Assembly: GCF_036345915.1 (NCBI RefSeq)
Contig: NZ_CP107785.1
Span: 5,146,001-5,210,000 of the forward strand
DNA length: 64,000 bases
DNA from: Nocardia sp. NBC_00565
Lineage (GTDB): Bacteria > Actinomycetota > Actinomycetes > Mycobacteriales > Mycobacteriaceae
Direction: 5' to 3'
Positions 1-10,056 of the stretch are shown here, piece after piece; position 1 is the stretch's first letter, and every line of letters starts with the position of its first letter. The notes below the pieces were generated by a model. It was not told the origin of the DNA and searched no databases. It was given only the letters and a program-made list of their open reading frames with translations. The translations under genes and the position numbers were made by a program.

Positions 1-146
1 TCGACGCCGCCATAGGCCTTCGGCGGCACATCGAAATAAGGCGGAACGACCATGGCGATGCGAAATCGGGCGCCGACATGGTCGGTCGACAGCAGATCCG
101 AAGAGGCAATGGGCGCCGAAATCGGCGCAAATAGACCTGTGCTCAT
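1..146 (-). CDS. glycosyltransferase (GT4-like), N-terminal part only
   Basis: The reading frame starts at ATG 146 and runs off the left edge, so only about 48 residues are visible. A GGAAGGA ribosome-binding site lies five bases upstream. After a roughly 28-residue N-terminal extension comes RIAMVVPPYFDVPPKAYGG, the typical first strand and nucleotide-sugar loop of family 4 glycosyltransferases (the PPKAYGG motif is characteristic). Members move a sugar from an NDP donor to lipids, glycans or small molecules in the cytoplasm. The acceptor cannot be judged because most of the protein is outside the window. It is transcribed away from the arsM remnant. Confidence 0.7.
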   Translation of the reverse strand, partial: MSTGLFAPISAPIASSDLLSTDHVGARFRIAMVVPPYFDVPPKAYGGV

Positions 147-502
147 GACCATCCTTCCAAGACAACCTTGTGCACATCCACCCAGCACTCGGTGCGCTGG
201 GCGCCGAACGTGGTGGCCGCCTCGGCGGAGGTGGAGACTGAAGCCTGCACCGCCGTCCATAAGGGCTTGGTTGGCCTGGTCACGCTGGTTTGCGTGAACA
301 GGGGGGCCGACCAAAGACGTACCTCCTGCTCAGGAACTCAAACCAAGCAGTTGGTCTGAAATGTACTCGTCCGGACCGCTTGCCGGTCCCGGTTGCCCGT
401 TAAGAAATCAAGGAGGGTTACAGAGCCCTGACATATCGAAATAGTGATGAAATTCGAATTCGGTCGAGATCTTCGATATATGTCTCACAGATGGAGGTGG
501 CG
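147..502. promoter_or_regulatory. divergent intergenic region with ArsR-like inverted repeats
   Basis: About 356 bases separate the glycosyltransferase start from the arsM-like remnant. No convincing gene is visible. The stretch nearest the remnant is AT-rich and holds an imperfect inverted repeat, ACATATCGAA (431-440) against TTCGATATATGT (472-483), around a perfect palindrome AATTCGAATT (451-460). AT-rich palindromes of this type are usual operators for ArsR/SmtB metalloregulators, which fits an arsenic methyltransferase downstream. No arsR gene is visible here, so the regulator assignment is inference. Confidence 0.4.
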
Positions 503-970
503 ATGAGCGATTCGGATCGGAATGCGCTACGCGCGGCCGTACGCGCTCGATATGCCTCGGCCGCAACATCATTCGCATAATCGAGGGCCGGTTGTTGCGG
601 AGGCGGTTCGGGTTGTGGCGCCGAGCCGTTCGACGAGGCCGGTTGCGGTCGGCAGTTCTATTCGACGGTGGACCGTGAGCTGATCCCAGCCGAGGCGCTG
701 GCGGCGAGCCTCGGCTGCGGTAATCCGCTCGCGGTGGCCGAACTGCGCGAGGGTGAGACAGTGCTGGATCTGGGTTCCGGTGGCGGCATCGACGTGCTGC
801 TGTCGGCGCGGCGGGTGGGACCGACCGGTAAGGCGTATGGCCTCGATATGACCGACGAGATGCTGGCGCCGGCCGCGTCGAATGCCCGCGAGGCCGGTGC
901 CACCAATGTCGAATTCCTCAGGGGCACAATCGAATCCATTCCGTCGCCGGATACGTCGATGGATGTGGTG
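503..970 (+). pseudogene. arsM: arsenite methyltransferase (ArsM-like), decayed
   Basis: ATG 503 is preceded by GGAGGTGG. The frame reads like an actinobacterial arsenite S-adenosylmethionine methyltransferase: N-terminal RARYASAATS, a Cys-rich GCCGGGSGCG segment, SLGCGNPLAVAEL, the SAM-binding LDLGSGGGIDVLLSARRVG and GLDMTDEMLA. Codon 26 (578-580) is a TAA stop inside an otherwise unbroken frame, between the start and the Cys-rich segment. Similarity also stops after SMDVV near 970, where the family continues with its NCVINL segment and about 100 more residues. The gene is therefore interrupted and 3' truncated. Re-initiation downstream of the stop is possible but would still lack the C-terminal domain. 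Confidence 0.75.
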
Positions 971-1027
971 AATGCCGCGACAGACCTCGCCGGGCGTGCG
1001 CTCAGCGCGGGCTGCCGAGGAGCGGAG

Positions 1028-1065
1028 TTGACGGCTCAAGGTATACGCATACATATAATAGAGCC
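1028..1065 (+). promoter_or_regulatory. candidate promoter giving a leaderless mRNA
   Basis: TTGACG (1028-1033) and TATAAT (1054-1059) form a sigma-A-like promoter with a slightly long 20-base spacer. Six bases separate the -10 box from the ATG at 1066, so the predicted transcript starts on or next to the start codon. No Shine-Dalgarno sequence is present, in line with leaderless translation, which is common in mycobacteria and relatives. Confidence 0.5.
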
Positions 1066-1350
1066 ATGTTCGATCCAATCACCCTCGCGGTCGGGGCCGG
1101 GATCGCCGGTGTCGGCTGGGCAGTCGGGCGCTTCGGGCGGCGCACTCCCGCAGCGTCGGCGCGCGCCCGGTGTGGCTGTGGCCACGACCTTGCCCTGCAC
1201 GATCCCCAAGCGGGCGAGTGTCACGCCGAGACGAACCGGAAGACGGGGTACGGCATACGCGAATGGGTGCGATGCGGCTGCCGTCGCTACACGGGCCCGG
1301 TGCCGATCGAGGACTTCTTCAGTCGACCGATCCTGCCGTCGGACGACTGA
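1066..1350 (+). CDS. small Cys/His-rich protein of unknown function
   Basis: This 94-residue protein starts with a short hydrophobic stretch (about residues 5-20, ITLAVGAGIAGVGWAVG) that may be a membrane anchor. A Cys/His cluster follows (CGCGHDLALHD, GECH, then CGC), which resembles a small metal-binding fold. The C-terminus ends in a short acidic tail. Function is not recognised. It lies just downstream of the arsM remnant behind its own leaderless promoter. Metal binding is inferred from residue spacing only. Confidence 0.6.
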   Translation: MFDPITLAVGAGIAGVGWAVGRFGRRTPAASARARCGCGHDLALHDPQAGECHAETNRKTGYGIREWVRCGCRRYTGPVPIEDFFSRPILPSDD

Positions 1351-1599
1351 TCAAGCGTCGATCACCACCGCGCCATGGGTCTGCGGCGCGATGAAGCCGA
1401 GCAGACACTCCGCCTCGGCGCGCACGGCAGCCTCATCCGCGGCCGAGAGCGGATGCCACGGCTGGATGCGCACGGTATGCACGGCGACCAGATGCCGGAC
1501 GAGCTCGAACGGGGTCAGCTCGACCCGCTCGACCAACATCTGGCGCACCAGCAGGGTGCGGTTGAGCTCGCGCCGCGACAGTTTCGTCATGGCCGCCAT
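1351..1599 (-). pseudogene. winged-helix DNA-binding domain protein, internally deleted
   Basis: The 82-residue frame looks like a fusion of the two ends of a much longer family. Residues 1-39 (LSRRELNRTLLVRQMLVERV...ELVRHLVA) match the N-terminus of winged-helix DNA-binding-domain proteins (HTH_42 type, usually about 350-400 residues). Residues 43-82 (VRIQPWHPLSAADEAAVRAE, then ECLLGF) match their C-terminus. The middle, about 300 residues, is missing and the frame is preserved across the join. A natural short protein is possible, but an internal deletion explains both ends better. Confidence 0.6.
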
Positions 1600-1630
1600 G
1601 CTGGCTCAGGCCACCGACATCGACCGGGCG

Positions 1631-2071
1631 TCAGACCGCCGCGGGCTGCATCCGCAGCGGTACCCCGATCCGGTTCCACAGGTTGATCATCGCGGTGACC
1701 GCGACCAGACCGGCCCGCGCGCCCTCATCGAAATTCTTCTCGACCTCGGCCCAGACCTCATCACTGACACCGTGCGCACCGAGCTCGGTCACCGCCTCGG
1801 CGTACGCGAGCGCGGCGCGCTCGGCGTCGGTGAACTTCACCGACTCGCGCCAGGCGTTGAGGTAGTAAATCCGCTGTTCGGTCTCCCCCGCCATCCGCGC
1901 GTCGGTGGTGTGCATGTCGATGCAGAACAGGCAGCCGTTGATCTGGGAGACCCGGATCTTGACCAGTTCGCGGACCGTCGCGTCCAGGGGACCGCGGCGG
2001 ATAGCCTGCTCGGCGGCGAACCAGGCCTGGTAGATCTCCGGGGCCACCTCGGCGAGCTTCATGCGTGACAT
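1631..2071 (-). CDS. carboxymuconolactone decarboxylase / AhpD-like protein
   Basis: The 146-residue product has the AhpD-like core LVKIRVSQINGCLFCIDMHTTDAR. Its CxxC pair with nearby His is the redox centre of alkylhydroperoxidase-type members. This variant (YLNAWRESVKFTDAERAALAYAEAVTE) is the common actinobacterial form, probably a small thiol-dependent peroxidase or reductant in the cytoplasm. ATG 2071 was chosen; ATG 2062 (MKLAEVAPEIY) is an alternative. The substrate is unknown. Confidence 0.85.
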   Translation of the reverse strand: MSRMKLAEVAPEIYQAWFAAEQAIRRGPLDATVRELVKIRVSQINGCLFCIDMHTTDARMAGETEQRIYYLNAWRESVKFTDAERAALAYAEAVTELGAHGVSDEVWAEVEKNFDEGARAGLVAVTAMINLWNRIGVPLRMQPAAV

Positions 2072-2146
2072 GGGTCGTCCTCTCTCGATATCGCTTACCC
2101 GGATAAGACGAAATGGCCGCCGAATTCGTGACAGAAATCGAAAAAT

Positions 2147-3682
2147 TCACGAAGACGGCAGGCAGCGACCGCGATCGGCCAGTTCACCGCACGGTTCGTT
2201 GCCGTGTGCGCGCAGCACGTCCTTGCCGGTCAGATCGGTCAAGAAGTGCAGGAAGCTCGCGCCGAGCGAATCGCCGGGGAGTTCGCCATAGCTGTAGGCG
2301 TATTCGACACCCCAGAACGGGTAGGTGCGATTGACCGCCGCGTCGCGGCCCGCGGTCACGCCGTCGATGGCGAGAGTCGACGCGCCCGCCTTCACCGCCT
2401 CGGAGAACTCGCTGTAGCCGATGGCACCCGGTATTTCGCTCACCGCCTTCTGCATATCCTTGGTGACCTGCACGTCGCAATACTTGGCGGCCGTCGGCGG
2501 GGCATCCTTGATCGCGACACAGCTCACATGCGCCCGATCGGGTGGCGCACCGCCGAGCAGCCTGCGCTCCAACGTATTCCGGGTGCCCGATCCCGGTATC
2601 CGATTGACCAGAACGATGGGCAGATCGGGACCGCCGAGTTCGCGCCAGTTGGTGATCCGGCCCTGATAGAGATCCTGGATCTGGGCTACGGTCAGGCTCC
2701 CGATACCGATGTCCTTGTGCACGATCATGGTGAACAGCGATAACGCCAGCGGACGGTCCAGCAGCGATTGGTAGCCATTACCTTTCGGGCCGTCGCTGAT
2801 CGTCAGCAGATCGAGATTGTCCTTGCCCTCCTCGGCGACCCGGTCGAGACCGAGTTCGGTGCCCTCGAATCCGAACGCGAATTCCGCTCCGGTGCAGCGC
2901 TTCCCGTACTGTCCGGCCGCGTCTCGAATGACGGGCTCGAAGGCCGACGAGCCGACCAGCGTGAGTTTGCCCGTCGCGCAATCCAGCGGCGTCGCAGCGG
3001 GCTCCAGCACGGCGACAACGAGCTGAACGGCGATGACGACCACCAGGAAAGCGATGAGCCCCCACATCACTCGGGAAATCCCGGGGCGACTCTTGGTTTC
3101 GATGATCCGCCCACCCTTGATGCCGCCGCGCAGCTTCGGCGGGAGGTACTCCCCGGCGCCCTCCGAACGCTGCAGGATGGCCAGAATCTTGTAATGATCG
3201 GCGCGATTCAACGGCACCCTCGGCAGATCGATGGCGCCGATATACCCGGCCGTATCCTCGCGGACCGCGATGCCCGAGTCGCGGTCCAGCAAATCGGACA
3301 GACCATCGCTCAGTTCGGTCACCGCCATGCCGATGACCCGGCGCTGCGGAAAGTTCAGATGCAGGCCGACCCGGCTCGTCTCGGGCGCCTGGTAATCGTG
3401 CGGATCGATCGGTGTCGCGCCGCTGTTCTCGATGCGGACCAACACCACCGACAGATCCTTCAGCGGTGGGCTCACACCATCGCGCTCGGGGCGCAGTTGA
3501 GGTAGCACGCCCGGGTACACCGATTCGACTTCACCTGTGACCGGCGTATCCATCTGCACGCGATAGCCGATCTCCTTGCGCCCGACGAACACGAACTCCC
3601 ACAGGAACGCGACGATCGACACCGCGATACCGATGAGCGCAAGGACGATTTCGATCGGAAAACCGCCCACCGGTATTGCCAC
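2147..3682 (-). CDS. membrane-anchored PstS-like substrate-binding protein
   Basis: Roughly 511 residues. An N-terminal membrane segment (VLALIGIAVSIVAFLWEFVFV) is followed by a domain of about 150 residues that I do not recognise, a second membrane segment (MWGLIAFLVVVIAVQLVVAV), and then a PstS-type periplasmic binding fold. The binding fold shows LTLVGSSAFEPVIRDAA, DLYQGRITNWRELGG and NRIPGSGTRNTLE, the phosphate-loop motifs of PstS. It therefore faces outward while held by two helices, unlike the usual PstS lipoprotein. No pstC, pstA or pstB genes are adjacent, so it may be a sensor or scavenger. The start is uncertain: GTG 3682 was chosen, with TTG 3688 also in frame. Confidence 0.75.
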   Translation of the reverse strand: MAIPVGGFPIEIVLALIGIAVSIVAFLWEFVFVGRKEIGYRVQMDTPVTGEVESVYPGVLPQLRPERDGVSPPLKDLSVVLVRIENSGATPIDPHDYQAPETSRVGLHLNFPQRRVIGMAVTELSDGLSDLLDRDSGIAVREDTAGYIGAIDLPRVPLNRADHYKILAILQRSEGAGEYLPPKLRGGIKGGRIIETKSRPGISRVMWGLIAFLVVVIAVQLVVAVLEPAATPLDCATGKLTLVGSSAFEPVIRDAAGQYGKRCTGAEFAFGFEGTELGLDRVAEEGKDNLDLLTISDGPKGNGYQSLLDRPLALSLFTMIVHKDIGIGSLTVAQIQDLYQGRITNWRELGGPDLPIVLVNRIPGSGTRNTLERRLLGGAPPDRAHVSCVAIKDAPPTAAKYCDVQVTKDMQKAVSEIPGAIGYSEFSEAVKAGASTLAIDGVTAGRDAAVNRTYPFWGVEYAYSYGELPGDSLGASFLHFLTDLTGKDVLRAHGNEPCGELADRGRCLPSS

Positions 3683-3834
3683 CCCCAAGAGATCTGTGTT
3701 TCAACCATTTTCGTGCCTTATCCGGCAGGGGCCCGGATACCGCACCACTGTTCGACAACAGTTAACCCGCCGGACAACCCGACCGCACGCGCAGGGGTCG
3801 GGGCTGTCAACTCTGCCGCCGGCCCACCTCCAGA

Positions 3835-3864
3835 ACCCCCGCCCTGCCGAATGCGGGCGGGGGT
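3835..3864 (-). terminator. hairpin terminator after cholesterol oxidase
   Basis: A perfect 10-bp stem, ACCCCCGCCC with GGGCGGGGGT, encloses a 10-base loop. It lies 13 bases beyond the cholesterol oxidase stop codon. There is no clear U-tract, which is common in high-GC actinobacteria. Confidence 0.55.
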
Positions 3865-3877
3865 CGGATGCCAGCCG

Positions 3878-5899
<2,022 letters not shown>

Positions 5900-6302
5900 T
5901 CAGATTCCGCCGAAGCAGCCGTAACTACTGGCTCCGCAGCCGGAATACCCGGCCCCGCTGTCGCTTCCGTAATTGCTGGAGGGCCCTCTGTGGTAATTGG
6001 CGGACGACTTCCGCTTGGGGTCGATTACCGCACCGGTCAGCGCCTGCCAACCAGACACCTCGGTCTGGTACTTCTCCTTCAGCGCGCGGCTCGTTTCCGG
6101 CGCCCAATTCACAGAGGTGTAGGGGTCGCTCAGTTGCCGAACACCATCGGTCGTGATCTTCCTCCGTGGCCGTGGCGACCGGCGGAAACGCGCTCCACCT
6201 GGAGCCGGGCTCGGCCACGCACTGCAGATCAGCGTTCTTGCTGATCTGAGCGCCGATCACAGCAACGGTCCGCACGCCGACCAACGAGCCGAGCCTCTGC
6301 AC
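5900..6302 (-). pseudogene. possible broken hypothetical gene
   Basis: Two overlapping minus-strand frames look partly coding. The upstream frame (GTG 6302) reads VRTVAVIGAQISKNADLQCV with good codon use until about 6140. The downstream frame (6112-5900, 70 residues) reads NWAPETSRALKEKYQTEV then QALTGAVIDPKRKSS, and ends in a Gly/Ser/Cys tail, SGCGASSYGCFGGI. A single frameshift near 6140-6170 would join them into one protein of about 133 residues. No family is recognised. It may be a decayed gene, or only the shorter 70-residue ORF may be real. Confidence 0.3.
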
Positions 6303-6334
6303 CTACAGTGCGCGGCTCATCTCACCATCCACGA

Positions 6335-7408
6335 TCAATCACCCTCCCCGGTCGCCTGCGTCGTCCGAGCCAGCAGCTGCTCAACTGGCCAAGTATTGAT
6401 AACCCGCTCCGCCGCAACACCATTCGCGACCGCTCGCTCGCAGCCGTATCCCTGCCAGTCCAACTGGCCGGGCGCATGCGCATCGGTATCGATCGAGAAA
6501 TAGCACCCCATCTCGACGGCCAGCCGTAGCAGCCGCGAGGGTGGGTCGAGACGTTCGGGACGACTGTTGATCTCCACGGCCGTGCCATAACTCCGGCACG
6601 CCTCGAACACGAGCTCGGCGTCGAACGTCGACTCCGGCCGCGTACCCCGCTCGCCCGTGATCAACCGACCGGTGCAATGCCCGAGCACATCCACATTCGG
6701 ATTCGCCACCGCGTACACCATCCGCTTGGTCATCGTCTCGCTGTCCGCACGCAGATGCGAATGCACACTCGCGACAACGATATCCAGCTCGGCGAGCAGA
6801 TCGCCCTGCTGATCCAGGGTGCCGTCATCGAGAATGTCCACCTCGATACCGGTGAGGATCCGAAACGGCGCCATCCGCTCGTTGAGCTCGGCGACCACGT
6901 CCAGCTGCCGCCGCAACCGGTCCGCTGAAAGCCCGTTCGCGACGGTCAGCCGCGGCGAATGATCGGTCAGCGCACAGTATTCGTGCCCGAGTGCGGCCGC
7001 GACGCCCATCATCTCCGCGATCGGGCTGCCGCCGTCGGACCAATCGGAATGCGTGTGCAGATCACCGCGCAGCTGGGCGCGCAGCGGCTTGCCCGGCGTG
7101 CCGATCGGTTGCGCGGCCTTGCGTAGTTCGTCCAAATACTCCGGTGCCGCACCGGAATACGCCTGTTCGATGACGGCGGCGGTCTTCGGCCCGATCCCCG
7201 CGATCTCGCGCCAGCTGTGTGCCGCGCGATGGACCGCCAGCTCGTCCGGTGACAGTCGCGCCACGATATCGGCGGCGCGCCGGTAGGCCTTCACCCGATG
7301 TGATTGCGCCCGTGCGCGTTCGAGCCAGAAGCCGATTTCGCGCAGCGCCTCCACCGGCCCCGGGGCGCTGCCCGGCGCCGATCCGGCGATCGAATCGTCT
7401 TCCGCCAC
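6335..7408 (-). CDS. PHP-domain phosphoesterase with DNA polymerase X-like helix-hairpin-helix
   Basis: The 357-residue product has an N-terminal helical part with a helix-hairpin-helix signature (WREIAGIGPKTAAVIEQA), as in family X DNA polymerases. A PHP metallophosphoesterase domain follows, with metal-binding HTHSDWSDG, LTDHSPR, GIEVDIL, VASVHSH and IDTDAHAP. It resembles the C-terminal half of bacterial PolX without the polymerase domain. A role in nucleotide or DNA-end phosphate hydrolysis is likely but unproven. Start GTG 7408 lies five bases after the upstream gene's stop, so the two are probably co-transcribed. Confidence 0.82.
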   Translation of the reverse strand: MAEDDSIAGSAPGSAPGPVEALREIGFWLERARAQSHRVKAYRRAADIVARLSPDELAVHRAAHSWREIAGIGPKTAAVIEQAYSGAAPEYLDELRKAAQPIGTPGKPLRAQLRGDLHTHSDWSDGGSPIAEMMGVAAALGHEYCALTDHSPRLTVANGLSADRLRRQLDVVAELNERMAPFRILTGIEVDILDDGTLDQQGDLLAELDIVVASVHSHLRADSETMTKRMVYAVANPNVDVLGHCTGRLITGERGTRPESTFDAELVFEACRSYGTAVEINSRPERLDPPSRLLRLAVEMGCYFSIDTDAHAPGQLDWQGYGCERAVANGVAAERVINTWPVEQLLARTTQATGEGD

Positions 7409-7413
7409 AGCGG

Positions 7414-7995
7414 TTATGGAATTCTGCTGTACTTCACAAAGGCCACCCCGTCCTCGAACACCCTACTGGTGATCACCCGGAACCTGGCCGCCTCCGGCAG
7501 CCGCGGACCCGAGCCGAACAGCGACCGGCCCCGACCGAGCACGACCGGATACAGCTTCAGGAAGATCTGATCGATCTCCGGCATCAAAACCTGGGCCAAT
7601 TCCCCACCGCCGCAGAGCCAGATCCCGAGTCCGTTGTCCCGCTTCAACTCTCGCACCGTCGCCAGCGGATCGCTGGAGATCAGCTCGACGGACGGATCCG
7701 GGCTCTCCGGCAGCGTCGTCGACACCACGAACTGCCGCAGATGCGAATACGGGCTCGAGGTCCCGGTCCGCACACCGAAGTCGTGGGTCTTGCGCCCCAT
7801 CAGCACGGTGTCGAAGTAACGGTTGCGCTTATCGATGCCGAGGGCCTCCCGCACCTTGGTCGGCAGGGTCTCCGGGTACTGCGCGGTGATCGCCGGGCCG
7901 TGATCGCCACCTACCGGGAAGAAGTCGACCGACCCCTCCTCGGTGGCGATGAACCCATCGATTGTCGAAGCTACGTAGTAGGTGAGCTTGCGCAT
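7414..7995 (-). CDS. dihydrofolate reductase family protein (RibD C-terminal type)
   Basis: 193 residues starting MRKLTYYVASTIDGFIA, the usual beginning of the RibD C-terminal/DHFR-like family. GRKTHDFG and the NADPH-binding GNGLGIWLCGGGELAQVLMP-type segment (here starting at DNGLGIWLCGG) are present. The C-terminal strand VFEDGVAFVKYSR also fits. These are NAD(P)H-dependent reductases of unknown substrate. The true folate enzyme is usually encoded elsewhere. It is the first gene of a likely pair with the PHP-domain gene. Confidence 0.85.
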   Translation of the reverse strand: MRKLTYYVASTIDGFIATEEGSVDFFPVGGDHGPAITAQYPETLPTKVREALGIDKRNRYFDTVLMGRKTHDFGVRTGTSSPYSHLRQFVVSTTLPESPDPSVELISSDPLATVRELKRDNGLGIWLCGGGELAQVLMPEIDQIFLKLYPVVLGRGRSLFGSGPRLPEAARFRVITSRVFEDGVAFVKYSRIP

Positions 7996-8047
7996 ATGTC
8001 CTTCCTACCGGTCTGCTTTCCGATCCGCCTAGAAGAACGGTAGCTCG

Positions 8048-8914
8048 CTATCGTGACCGGTGACGGGCCTTCGGCTGGCAGCGCGGGCAGGAGTAGGAAG
8101 AACGGTTCATGAACTTCTCCCGCAGGATGGGCGCACCGCAGCGACGGCAGGGTTCGTCCTCGCGGCCATATACCGCCAGCGAGCGCTCGAAGTAGCCGGA
8201 TTGGCCGTTGACGTTGACATATAGCGCGTCGAACGAAGTGCCACCGGCCGACAGCGCCTCCCCCATCACCGCGCCGACTTCGGTGAGCAGAGTGCGCACG
8301 GCAGGCCTGGTCAATCCGGACGCGAGGCGATTGCCGTGGATCTTCGCCCGCCACAGCGATTCGTCGGCGTAGATATTGCCGACGCCGGAGATCACAGTCT
8401 GGTCCAGCAACACGCGCTTGACCTCGGTCTGTTTGGCGCGCAGCGCGGCCACCACGACCTCGGGGTCATAGCGCGGATCCAGCGGATCCCGGGCGATATG
8501 CGCGACGGGCTCGGGCACCAACGTGCCGTCGACCTCGACGAGTGGCGCGAGCGCCCACCCGCCGAAGGTGCGCTGGTCGACGAAGCGCAATTGGGTGCCG
8601 TCGTCGAGGGTTGCGAGGATGTGCGCGTGCTTCTCCACGGGGGCATCGGCCGACTGCACCAGCATCTGCCCGCTCATCCCCAAATGAACGACGAGCGAGG
8701 TGTCGGGCTCGTCGAAGGTGAGCCACAGGTATTTGCCGCGCCGCTCCGCCGCGGCGACGCGCAGACCCTTCATCCGAGCCGCGAGATCGTCCGCGCCTTC
8801 GAGATGACGGCGCACCGACCTGGGGTGGGTCACCGTAACGGACTCGACGACCCGGCCCACCACATGCTCGGCCAGTCCGCGCCGGACGACCTCGACTTCG
8901 GGAAGCTCAGGCAT
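8048..8914 (-). CDS. mutM: formamidopyrimidine-DNA glycosylase
   Basis: Excises oxidised purines (8-oxoguanine, Fapy) and nicks the DNA by beta/delta elimination. [13 protein letters not shown] provides the catalytic N-terminal proline (after Met removal) and glutamate. RRGKYLWL carries the conserved lysine, and [12 protein letters not shown] is the helix-two-turn-helix. The C-terminal zinc finger is intact: CRRC, then CPRC after NRSSYS, with the reactive arginine between. At 288 residues it has the usual length. It follows rnc on the same strand, as in mycobacteria, but across an unusual hairpin. A GGAG ribosome-binding site (in ATAGGAGTTTGA) precedes ATG 8914. Confidence 0.97.
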   Translation of the reverse strand: MPELPEVEVVRRGLAEHVVGRVVESVTVTHPRSVRRHLEGADDLAARMKGLRVAAAERRGKYLWLTFDEPDTSLVVHLGMSGQMLVQSADAPVEKHAHILATLDDGTQLRFVDQRTFGGWALAPLVEVDGTLVPEPVAHIARDPLDPRYDPEVVVAALRAKQTEVKRVLLDQTVISGVGNIYADESLWRAKIHGNRLASGLTRPAVRTLLTEVGAVMGEALSAGGTSFDALYVNVNGQSGYFERSLAVYGREDEPCRRCGAPILREKFMNRSSYSCPRCQPKARHRSR

Positions 8915-8957
8915 TCAAACTCCTATCGACCACCGCGGAGCGAGTCTTACGAGCGAC

Positions 8958-9052
8958 GTTCGCGGCCCGTCTCGCGTCCAAGTGGCCGAAGCGCATGCGA
9001 CGCAGTCGCGAGTCTCGGCCACTCGGACGCGAGACATCGGGGGGCCGCGAAC
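8958..9052. promoter_or_regulatory. long near-perfect hairpin between rnc and mutM
   Basis: Two nested stems form one hairpin in the rnc-mutM spacer. The outer stem is 11 bp (8958-8968 with 9042-9052, GTTCGCGGCCC). The inner stem is 21 bp with one mismatch that is G-U in the rnc-mutM transcript (8969-8989 with 9015-9035). They are separated only by a 6-base bulge on one side, and the loop is 25 bases. As RNA this is about 32 bp of double helix, much longer than a terminator needs. It sits right after the RNase III stop codon. Confidence 0.7.
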
Positions 9053-9067
9053 ACGCGGCGCCGCAAA

Positions 9068-9790
9068 TCAGACACCGTCGGTCAGTGCCTGGTAGGCGGT
9101 GCCGGCGGCCTTCTGCTCGGCTTCCTTCTTGGAGCGGCCCACACCCTGGCCGTACGGGCGACCGCCGATCACGGTGGTCGCGGTGAATTCCTTGTCGTGG
9201 TCCGGACCTGTCGAGGTGATCTCGTAGCTGGGTACACCGAGGCCACGTTCGGCGGTGAGCTCCTGCAGGCTGGTCTTCCAGTCGAGGCCCGCACCCATCC
9301 TGGGTCCGCGCTCGAGCAGATCGGCGAACAGCCGCAGCACCACCTCGCGCGCGACATCGATGCCGTGCTCGAGATGGACGGCGCCGAGCAGCGACTCCAT
9401 GCCATCGGCGAGGATGCTCGGCTTGTCCCGGCCACCGGTGAGCTCTTCGCCCTTACCGAGCAGCAGGTGCACGCCGAGCCCGCCTTCGCCGAGCCCGCGC
9501 GCCACCTCGGCGAGCGCGTGCATATTCACCACGCTCGCCCGCAGCTTGGCCAGTTCGCCCTCGGACTTCTCCGGGTGCTCGTGGTACAGCCGCTCGGTGA
9601 TGCTCAGGCCGAGTACCGAGTCGCCCAGGAATTCCAGACGCTCGTTGGTCGGCAGCCCGCCGTTCTCATATGCGTAGGACCGGTGCGTCAGCGCCAGCCG
9701 CAAAAGATCGGCCTGCACGTCGACGCCGAGCGCCACGAGCAGACTCGCATGTTCATCGGACGGGCCGGATTCGTCCTTGCTGGCGGTCAC
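9068..9790 (-). CDS. rnc: ribonuclease III
   Basis: Cleaves double-stranded RNA, including rRNA precursors. The 240-residue protein has the signature [21 protein letters not shown] in the nuclease domain (about residues 50-70). The second acidic cluster is at [12 protein letters not shown]-terminal double-stranded RNA-binding domain (about 165-235) ends in [19 protein letters not shown]. Start GTG 9790 lies 22 bases after rpmF. The gene is followed by a long hairpin that could itself be an RNase III substrate. Confidence 0.96.
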   Translation of the reverse strand: MTASKDESGPSDEHASLLVALGVDVQADLLRLALTHRSYAYENGGLPTNERLEFLGDSVLGLSITERLYHEHPEKSEGELAKLRASVVNMHALAEVARGLGEGGLGVHLLLGKGEELTGGRDKPSILADGMESLLGAVHLEHGIDVAREVVLRLFADLLERGPRMGAGLDWKTSLQELTAERGLGVPSYEITSTGPDHDKEFTATTVIGGRPYGQGVGRSKKEAEQKAAGTAYQALTDGV

Positions 9791-9812
9791 GTCGATACGA
9801 CAGGTCGAACGA

Positions 9813-9995
9813 TCAGACAGCAGCGGTGACCTGGCGGCCCTTGTAGGTGCCGCAGGAGGGGCACGCGATGTGCGGCAGGGTCTTCTCGCCGCAGGCGCGG
9901 TTCGGGCACGTGATCAGGGTCGGCGCGGTGGCCTTCCACTGGCTGCGCCGCGACCTGGTGTTGGAACGGGACATCCGGCGCTTGGGAACGGCCAC
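9813..9995 (-). CDS. rpmF: 50S ribosomal protein L32
   Basis: A 60-residue ribosomal protein with the expected basic N-terminus [20 protein letters not shown]. It has the zinc-binding form: CPNRACG and CPSCG supply four cysteines. It sits between the DUF177 gene and rnc, the standard bacterial arrangement of this small operon. Confidence 0.97.
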   Translation of the reverse strand: MAVPKRRMSRSNTRSRRSQWKATAPTLITCPNRACGEKTLPHIACPSCGTYKGRQVTAAV

Positions 9996-10056
9996 GACTA
10001 CTTCTCCTCTTGTCCTGTTGCTCGCCTGTTCGGCGGCACGGTCTTACGGTCTGGGT

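Noticed and set aside
668..2068. A 466-codon plus-strand frame through the arsM remnant and beyond
   Set aside because: Only the first 100 codons match a family; the rest is antisense to the winged-helix remnant and AhpD-like gene.
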